A stretch of DNA of 64,000 bases from Volvariella volvacea V23 (lineage: Eukaryota > Basidiomycota > Agaricomycetes > Agaricales > Pluteaceae). Made by a program: the position numbers and the translations under genes. The notes under the pieces are model-generated. The model was not told the DNA's origin. It saw only the letters and a program-made list of their open reading frames with translations, and did no database searches. How positions within the stretch are numbered: the stretch's first letter is position 1; each line of letters begins with the position of its first letter. This document shows, in pieces, positions 57,051-64,000 of this stretch. The stretch is taken from assembly GCA_000349905.1 (NCBI GenBank), contig KB722737.1:209327-273326 (forward strand). The letters are read 5' to 3'.

Positions 57051-59253
57051 ATGGGAAACAACCTTTACAATGCCGCTCTTGAGGAAGCTGCTGCCACCAT
57101 TGAAAGATCTCAATCACATCAGGCGTCCAAAGGAGGAAAGGCGCTCAACGCCATTGCTATATTTTCTTGCGCTTCGAGCAATATACTATAGGCTGGCCAC
57201 TTACAACGCCATAGGAGACACTATAAGTGCTATATCAAATAGTCAAGTAGTTGCCATTGCCCAGAGTGGTACACTCGATCCGGTATTTGCTCTTGCCAAA
57301 GACAAAATCAGCAATTTTGTGGAGAATACCAAGATACTTGTGGATACATTGGACGAAATTGCAAAAGTCCATCCGTTTATTGACGGTGCGTCCCATGATC
57401 AACTTTAGTGCCGTTTTGGGCACCCTCACACACGAGTGACACAGCTGCTGTGTCGATCTTTAAGGTAGCAATCAAATTGGAGATAACACGCCGCGAGAAC
57501 GATGCACGGGTCGTTCTTTGTACACAACAATGTGCGATGCAATGGGCATCTTGACTTCGTATGTGGCAATCCACAGCAAAGCCAGGGTTGCAGTCTGACA
57601 GTGGTGAACCTACTTTAGACTTAAGCGGGTTGTGAGTTCAAAGGATCTTGCACCCGGTGTCGAGGAGCGACTTCATGTGCGGTTGGGAAAAATCATAGAA
57701 TCCATCAAGAATTGTGCGAAGCTATGCGATAGCTACCAGAGACGCCACACTGCCAGTAGGACATTTTTTCGCTTTTTCTGCCTACTTTGACGGATTACTA
57801 GTCAAACTCTTTACGAGTATCAAGTGGCAGTATAGATTCACAGATGCAGCGAACGAATTCATTGAACACAAGAACGCTTTACAATCAGATCTACAAATCT
57901 ACATCAGCATTCAAGTCACCAATGTGAACGAGACGCTAGCAACCATCAACGGAAAGATAGATGAGGTGATGGCCATGATATTCAAACTAATGATCACACC
58001 AGAAGAGCTCGAAGTAGCTGCGTTCATTCGGGGAAAGGGTGGCCTGGATGCTGTATTAAAGGATGATACACTTCTGCAGCAGGTAATGCTCCAGGACGGG
58101 CAGCAGAAGAACCGAAACAATCAAATATTGGAGCAAGAGAGCAACAAATCACAACTCTCAGAGTTCAGGAAGGACGTAGAGAAGGAGGTTGATGATATTC
58201 TCAAAGAGGGTAGTACCATTTTTGATAGGAAATTTGAAGCGATTAGGATCTCGCTCCAAGAAGTCAAGGTCACGGTGCAACGTGAAGGAGATCGCGTTGT
58301 TGAAGAAATCGTCGCCAATATTCATGCAGGCCCTCATGAGAGGATAAAGGATCGGGTAGATATCTTGCGTCAAGCACACAAGCTCTCACCCTGATCTTTT
58401 CCTTACAGGAACTTTATGCAATCTGGAGAGACATGGCCAGTCACGTCGTGCTATGAATCGTTCTCGTTCTGACCACATGATAGGGATGGAAAGGCAGCGT
58501 CAAGACAACGCGCTTCGTCCTGGCCGTTCATGACTATTTCTATGAGAAGGCCAATATCAACAAGGACCAAGTGAATCCTAGCACACCAGAAGAGAAAGCT
58601 CAAGGCGTTGAGGATGTAGCCAAATCCGCGACATCAGCTACTCCTTTGAAAGACATCTGGGCTCTCAAGCTCATTACGATCAAACGTATCCAGTCCCTAA
58701 TCGAGGCAGTGGACGAGGATGGCTCCGAGTTTATCACTGCTACTGAGTTGAATGCATTCAGTGCGGCTCGTCCTGAGGGATGGAGGTAAGATAATATGCA
58801 TCCATGAACTTGCTGATGCCTGATCACTTAATGCTACAATCCCGCAGCCTACCTCAAGTGGATTGCTTATTGGACGTATGGTTTTGAAATGAGCACTCAA
58901 TGGTACCACCGTAGAATCTGCCGTAAACTCTCCTCCATCACGAAGGAGGCAGCACACGTCCTTCCCGCAAATAGAAAGCTCGTCAATAGTTTCCTTGGCG
59001 CGTACCCTATGGTCTTCCTGTCACGCATGCTCGTGGGCCTTCGAAATGTGAATGATTGGAATTATTTCAATTGGAATAATGACAAGACGTTCTTGGAGTT
59101 CAAAGATTGGATTTTGGAGAACGAGAAGCGGATGAAAACCTTCTTGAGGAGGGTTTCCTACTTGATCGATGAAGATAATATATTGACGATGGCGACAGGC
59201 GGCGGTCGGCCTGAGAAGGTTTGTTGTTCAGAGTCCTGCATGCAGTTTTCATA
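57051..59253 (+). pseudogene. Decayed EF-hand family protein of Agaricomycetes
   Basis: The remains match, in order, a large mushroom-specific family of coiled-coil EF-hand proteins of unknown function. Blocks: DPVFALAKDKISNFVENTK and LDEIAKVHPFID (57270-57385); after a GT-AG intron, IFKVAIKLEITRREND; MCDAMGILTSYVAIHSKA in another frame; VEERLHVRLGKIIESIKNC and AKLCDSYQRRHTA; then AFSAYFDGLLVKLFTSI in a third frame. A long open stretch to 58370 includes MAMIFKLMITPEELEVAAFI and AGPHERIKDR. The EF-hand-like ITIKRIQSLIEAVDEDGSEF, ITATELNAF and SAARPEGW follow. After an intron, SLPQ is separated by one extra base from WIAYWTYGFEMSTQWYHRR. Stops and at least three frame changes (near 57520, 57750 and 58863) indicate a pseudogene. 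Some could be misread introns. Confidence 0.55.
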
Positions 59254-59349
59254 GTAAGGGCTGCTTTGAGTAGTACGTCATGCCTTGTCAGAGCTTGTAA
59301 GAGCCCTCGACATAAACGCCCGACCTACAGGCACCCACCAAGTGTCTAC

Positions 59350-59620
59350 ACCCACATCCAGATGCCCATCAAGCATCTTTATTATCTCATTTTCCTTTCC
59401 TTTTCTTTTTTCTGTTACACCCTTCTCACCATATCTTTGATACATAATACACATTACCCCATCTTCCTCTTATACATCACCCTTACCTACATTTATCCAC
59501 TCATCCATACCCTACACCCTCATCTCCAATATCCATTCCCACTCTACCCATCTCTGTGTTTCCTTTTATGGTATACCCTTTGTTCCATATTGCATCCGAT
59601 GACTCAATCTTGTCCTAGAT
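59350..59620. repeat. C/T-rich low-complexity DNA
   Basis: Strongly pyrimidine-biased on the plus strand (runs of cctttcc, ttttcttttt, catacc, cacccttac) for about 270 bases. Open frames through it are composition artefacts rich in Tyr, Leu, His and Pro. Confidence 0.6.
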
Positions 59621-60382
59621 GAACATGTGCCAAGTCAGACGACTAGTCATGACATCATATGACTCCCCACATTGACTGCACATGACACTGGCTTACATGT
59701 ATATGCCAACCCAGCTTACACGTCCCCTGGTCTGTGTGCTACACTCTTCACTCAGGACTCCCACTTTCTTACCTTCATTCTTATCCCCCACCTCTCTCCA
59801 CCCAAGAGATTATATCTCTTTATTTATCTTTATTTATCTTTGAGTAGTATATATATTGTACTGCTCTTGCCACCTATTCCCCAGCTTTAAAGATTCTTCG
59901 CTTGGGAATAGGTAAGCAACTATAAACTAGTCTCTTCTTTCCACACCTTTACTTATATTCTTCACTTGGGAATAGAATCTGAGTATTCACTTTTCCACAA
60001 CATGCCTATTCTCTGCCTTCTCCTTGAGAGGTTGCTATGGGTGATCACCTGCACTCAAGAAGTCATGCTGTGTTGAACAGCAGCCTTACAGGCGCTAGAG
60101 GCTATGGAGGTCACCTCACCTAGGAGTAGAGAGTAATGATACTTTGTGTATATCTAAGGATTGGGGGGCTGGTAGGTACATGCTGGAACTATTTGTACAG
60201 AGGAGTGACAAGTGCCGTCCACCATTTTGGAAATGATGGTATCTACATCGGAATCAATGTGGGTCACTTCGGTGATACTTAGGATCTATCTACCTGTATC
60301 CTATGACTATCTACCATGTGTATCTAGCCACGTATTTCTCCGTAACATGTGTATATTCCAAGTACCGGTTCGTATACTCGGT

Positions 60383-60563
60383 CCGGATAACCATAAGTCT
60401 GGTCCGTATTGATGGTCCGTCCAACACTNNNNNNNNNNNNNNNNNNNNNNNNNNNNNNNNNNNNNNNNNNNNNNNNNNNNNNNNNNNNNNNNNNNNNNNN
60501 NNNNNNNNNNNNNNNNNNNNNNNNNNNNATAAGTCCGGTCCATATTGACGGTCCGTCCAACAT
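60383..60563 (+). repeat. Tandem repeat unit interrupted by an assembly gap
   Basis: The word ataagtctggtccgtattg with atggtccgtccaacact lies just before the gap (about 60393-60428). Nearly the same sequence, ataagtccggtccatattg with acggtccgtccaacat, lies just after it (60529-60563). A repeat unit on each side of the 100-N gap suggests a tandem array collapsed or unresolved in the assembly. Confidence 0.7.
60429..60528. other. Assembly gap (100 N) in a tandem repeat
   Basis: Exactly 100 N, a gap of unknown size placed within the ggtccgtccaacact repeat. Confidence 0.95.
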
Positions 60564-61207
60564 CTGACCTATACTGAGTGCTGAGATTGATAGCCGAGGT
60601 TAAGCAAATGGAAGTTACTGCCAAATCAGAAAAAAAGCACTCAAAGTCCTGAGGTGTACAGACTAAGTGCCCAAGCTCGGAAGTTACCACCAGGCACCAA
60701 AATCAGGCACGGCTTTCCTGGTCCTGAAAAGACCAAGTCCTCACTACGTTCCGAAACATTGCAAGCATTGCAATGTTCATCAGGACATAAACAGTATGAA
60801 GCAATTACAATGAAAACAAAAAAATTGTTAGCTTACTACCCTAGCAGTGTTGCTATTGGGCCAGAAGTAGTTTTATTTAACGTATTTTTGAATAAAATAG
60901 ATAAATATATATTATTGTGACACCTTGCCACATTGATGAGCTTTGCAATGTTGACAAGGTTCACGATTTCGGTGACCCTGGACCCAAGGTACACCTGACT
61001 CCATTGATGACCTTCACGATTTTAGCTAACGACATCGACGATCGTTGACAATCATCAACAATAGTCACAGTCCACGAAAAACATGGGCCGGATTTTTGTC
61101 CGACAAAGCCAGTCATAAAAGAGCTTGTGATATATTCATATCCTGCCCAGATAAAAAAGCCACCTCCCACTGATGAGTCTCGTTAAAGAGAAGCTACACT
61201 ACATAAG

Positions 61208-62537
61208 TCATGCACTGAGCTCTTTTGGGGAACCGTCCTCCTGAAGCAAGGATTCCTCGTGGCTCAACGACCTTGGCCCATCACCAACCCTCGTATGAAT
61301 TACACCCTTTACCGCACCTATTTCAAATCTCTTTGCCACATTCTCGTTGAACCCATGAACTGTGGCCCCCTCATCTGCAGCATCAGCACCGGCAAACAGA
61401 TTAAAGACGTCCTTGAATGATCCTTTTTGTTGAGGGAAGTACTTGACGATGAGTCGAATAATGTCTTTCATATTTTCCTTGAGAGCGTAAATGACAGCAT
61501 TGGGACCAGCGTCGTAGGTATATGCCGCCTTATAACCACCTCCATTGGCAAGCGAAATACGATTATACTCGACGATAAGCGCGATTATGCTTCGGCTGAC
61601 ATCATTCATGTAGAAAATAGGTGGCTCAGTATCGAGTGCGACTGCGTGAAATTGATTTGAGTCGGCCATCGTAATCTTGGCGAAAGTGTCGAAGTCCCTT
61701 TTGACAATTGCTGCTGAGATATCCTTCATGCGCTGTGGAACGACTTCCTTTATCCTGTGTTGGAGCAATGGAGACGTCTCCACGGTTCGCTGCATTCCAC
61801 TAGTTGATGAAGTTCCCTTCTTGTCATCTGAAACTATGCAAATCAGAGCGTGCATGTCTGGCCAGTGAGATTGAGGAGCCACTTGGACGGCCAGGGAATC
61901 CACGCCGTCAAGAGAAGATCCCATCTCCCATGCCACAAAGCCACCATACAAAGACCTGCACGCGGATCCGGATCCTTGCCTGGCTATGCGGGAGAGTGTA
62001 GAAGAAGAGACGGGGAGTGTGTACAAGGACGCCAAGGATGCGACTAGAGCGGCAAACCCAGAAGCAGAGGATGCGAGACCAGCGGCAGTAGGGAAGTTGT
62101 TATAAGAGGCGATGTGCACATGCCAGTCTGAAAGCTACGGTCGGAAGGTCGGCGGCATGAATGGACGAGAAGAACTAGGAGTCACCTTGGGCTCGTTGGT
62201 ATCTTTTTCTTCAACTTCCTGCCTGCGCAACCTCTTCATTTCAGCTATGCAGGTCGCGGTCCTTCCTCCTGGTTTGATTTCCTCCTCTTTGCCATTTAAC
62301 CAGAGCCTATCTTTTGAAAACGAGGGATCAGCACGAGAGGTTGTCGTCGACCGAAGGTGATCTTGATCTAAGGTAACCGATAAGGAAGAATTGGTGGGCA
62401 AAATTAATTTCTCGTCCCGCTTGCCCCAATATCTGCGGGGTCGTAGCTCGGCACGTGGATGAAAGGATGGAAGGATGGATCTTACTTGATACAGGCAATG
62501 TTGACGGGGGCCGAGGCTGTGGCTTGGTAGATAGACA
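61208..62537 (-). CDS. MVD1: Diphosphomevalonate decarboxylase
   Basis: Last enzyme of the mevalonate pathway, which makes isopentenyl diphosphate from mevalonate diphosphate with ATP for sterols and other isoprenoids. Three exons, 62537-62486, 62432-62186 and 62135-61208, join in phase to 1227 nt (408 residues), the usual family length. The start [18 protein letters not shown] runs into [20 protein letters not shown] across intron 1. The GHMP phosphate loop is [16 protein letters not shown], followed by [20 protein letters not shown]. The catalytic Asp lies in [16 protein letters not shown]. The C-terminus is SPKELSA. No frame break or missing residue was seen. Divergent from Ccr4 with 254 bp between start codons. 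Confidence 0.95.
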
Positions 62538-62791
62538 TATGTGAGAGCAAGGACGCGCACAGATGACGACAGGTAGTGGATTGGTTTTTATCCCCCCGCT
62601 GTTGTCTGCGGCCGCTGGCTCGACGCGATGAGTTGCTGTCGGAGGGCTTAGATAATCTAATCTCATACACGTGTATATGTTCCCACGCGAGGCCCAGGAG
62701 GCCTTTGTTGGTGGAGCACGGTGGAAACGACAACCACGTCTGAGAGTTCCGCAAGACCATCGCCTATACCAGCTCATTGCTGGCACATCCG
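62538..62791. promoter_or_regulatory. Divergent promoter of Mvd1 and Ccr4
   Basis: A 254-bp head-to-head interval. It contains the palindrome ATACACGTGTAT (62665-62676) with an E-box core, and TTAGAT-A-ATCTAA (62648-62660), which includes an AGATAA word of the type bound by GATA factors. Confidence 0.55.
62648..62676. promoter_or_regulatory. Two adjacent palindromes: TTAGATAATCTAA and ATACACGTGTAT
   Basis: Both are perfect inverted repeats separated by four bases, 111-140 bp upstream of the Mvd1 ATG. CACGTG cores are bound by bHLH factors, a class that includes fungal sterol regulators of the SREBP type. A role in sterol control of Mvd1 is an inference. Confidence 0.4.
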
Positions 62792-64000
62792 ATGTTTTAT
62801 CCTCAGCAATCTCCTGCTGTTGCACATAAACTCCCAACCCATCACGATCAATCCCCCTGGAGCCGTGCCCATCACCCAGTCCTTGCACCACCGGGAACTC
62901 AACCAAACGTCGCACCTCCACCATCCCCCGGTTATACGCTCTATCCCAATGGGAATGTGAATCCGCTCCAGCATCATCCCCCGCACCATCCTCATCAGCT
63001 TTCCGCTCATCCTCCTTTGCAGCATCATCATCAAAACTCCCTTACACACTACTCGTCCCCACCAAATGGCCATACACATCCGCACGTCCTTGCGCAGGGA
63101 TCGCCTGCCAGTATATCAAATCCAGTCCTATCTCCTCACTGGCAGCAACAGCTCTTGAAATGTGAGGTCCGTCGCCGCTGTCTTCCGTCTTGCCGTTGCG
63201 GGATCCTATATACTCATTGCATTCACATAATAGATGATACGCTCGTCGCGTTCTCCCCATCACCGTGCACGCGCAAGTGCGATGGCCTCTCGAACCATTA
63301 CAAAATCTGCGATTCCTATTACAAATCCCAATTCCGTGAAACCTTCCCAGACAGAGAACACCACCCCAAGGGATTCCGATTCATCCCCTGCTACTCCAGA
63401 CCCTTCCGACTCCTCAGGATCAAACGGTGCCCCAGTCAACCACCCGTCTAGCACTGTTGCTCCGATAGCTGAAGCGCCTCGACCAACAGCCATCCGACCA
63501 CCTGAGAACACTTGGAACTCCCTGGACATGGGGGGTATAAACATAAAGATCATACCTTCAACCTCTGGTCTTTTTACCTTCACCTTTTTGATTAACTTGT
63601 ATCTCAATCATAACGCACTTACGTCCGTACCACCCGAAATATCCAAACTTCGACACCTTGAACTCCTGGACCTCTCAGGAAACAACTTGACGACTATCCC
63701 CCCGGAAATGGGCATGCTTACGCAACTAAAGGAATTGTACATATTTGATAACCATATCACGACGTTACCGATGGAACTTGGTAGTCTCCATCAACTCCAA
63801 ACTCTCGGTGTGGAAGGTAATCCCTTGGACCCCAATTTGAAGTCTCTGGTACAGAAAGACGGTACTCCAGCTCTGATTTCTTATCTTCGCGATACATGCC
63901 CCGTTCCCTCCCCGCCCCCCGCACGAGTTTGGAAGAACCTTGTGAGCCCAGCAGAACGTGAACTGTTGGCTGCGGATCCTACCGTTGAAACCTTCAGCGT
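62792..64000 (+). CDS. CCR4: Ccr4 deadenylase, N-terminal part (runs off window)
   Basis: Catalytic subunit of the Ccr4-Not mRNA deadenylase; only the N-terminal regulatory part is present. Exon 1 (62792-63166, 125 codons) starts MFYPQQSPAVAHKLP and is Pro/His/Gln-rich. After a 67-nt intron, exon 2 (63234 onward) codes a Ser/Thr/Pro linker with RASAMASRTITKSAI, ENTWNSLDMGGINIK, then leucine-rich repeats: LINLYLNHNALTSVPPEI, LRHLELLDLSGNNLTTIP, LTQLKELYIFDNHITTLP, LHQLQTLGVEGNPLDPNL. The Ccr4-specific LVQKDGTPALISYLRDTCPV and VSPAERELLAADPTVETFS follow at the window end. The Mg-dependent EEP nuclease domain should begin just beyond 64000. The LRR binds Caf1 in the complex. Confidence 0.92.

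Larger units (their letters stand above)
59254..61207. other. Repeat-rich region without a gene
   Basis: About 2 kb holding C/T-rich low-complexity DNA, short inverted and direct repeats, one assembly gap and AT-rich sequence. A CCTATTCCC / GGGAATAGG inverted repeat lies at 59873-59912, and the word cttgggaatag recurs near 59970. A plus frame at 60654-60920 has no recognisable features. The sequence looks like degenerate transposon and satellite DNA between the decayed EF-hand gene and Mvd1. Confidence 0.5.

Noticed and set aside
59221..59622. 133-codon Tyr/Leu/Pro-rich plus frame
   Set aside because: It crosses C/T-rich low-complexity DNA after the end of the EF-hand pseudogene, so its composition explains it.
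1..64000. CRISPR arrays, bacterial operons, insertion sequences
   Set aside because: The DNA is eukaryotic with spliceosomal introns throughout. No regularly spaced short repeats or prokaryotic elements were seen.

Overview
The window is nuclear DNA of a filamentous basidiomycete, most likely Agaricomycetes. Genes are intron-rich, with GT-AG introns mostly of 45-60 nt, and intergenic DNA is compact. The gene set is fungal: a Brc1/Rtt107-type BRCT protein, an Abo1/Yta7 AAA-bromodomain ATPase, Hrp1, Rna14, Ccr4, diphosphomevalonate decarboxylase, a Sno/PdxT glutaminase and GH85 ENGases. It also holds families that are expanded in mushrooms and relatives: G-alpha paralogs, an EF-hand family and a Plavaka-like transposon remnant. 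The species cannot be fixed from sequence alone. Three runs of exactly 100 N are scaffold gaps.

Layout, left: AT-rich DNA (1-508); Brc1/Rtt107-like gene (-, 509-4741); about 3 kb with little coding signal, holding one possible 94-aa two-exon gene (5372-5711 +); a GATA-like zinc-finger coiled-coil protein (-, 7874-10765); a BCAS3-like WD40 protein (-, 11743-16818). Head-to-head with the BCAS3-like gene lies copy A, a decayed copy of a coiled-coil element (16868-18130). A better preserved copy B lies at 37160-38470 on the other strand. Both copies carry a gap at the same internal point.

Layout, centre: a weak small gene (18497-19146); a multi-exon ankyrin protein with a nucleotidyltransferase-like N-terminus (+, 20032-26034); Abo1/Yta7-like (-, 26410-31777); a secreted serine carboxypeptidase (-, 32481-35015), whose catalytic-serine region is split by introns around a 22-nt exon. 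Next come a Plavaka-like remnant and copy B, enclosed by a direct repeat of about 130 bp.

Layout, right: Hrp1-like (-, 39110-41418) diverges from PdxT/Sno (+, 41822-42710) across a promoter with two striking palindromes. Then come two tandem GH85 ENGase paralogs (-), a divergent frameshifted G-alpha (+, 50124-51598) followed by membrane-protein-like fragments, Rna14 (-, 52903-56070), a decayed EF-hand family gene (+), and a repeat-rich stretch with gap three. Mvd1 (-, 61208-62537) diverges from Ccr4 (+, from 62792), which runs off the right edge.

The genes do not form a pathway cluster. Two are mRNA 3'-end factors (Hrp1, Rna14), one is a deadenylase (Ccr4) and two are chromatin or DNA-damage factors (Brc1, Abo1), but they are dispersed. 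The accessory interest lies in the duplicated coiled-coil element, the divergent G-alpha, the decayed EF-hand gene and the NTase-ankyrin protein.
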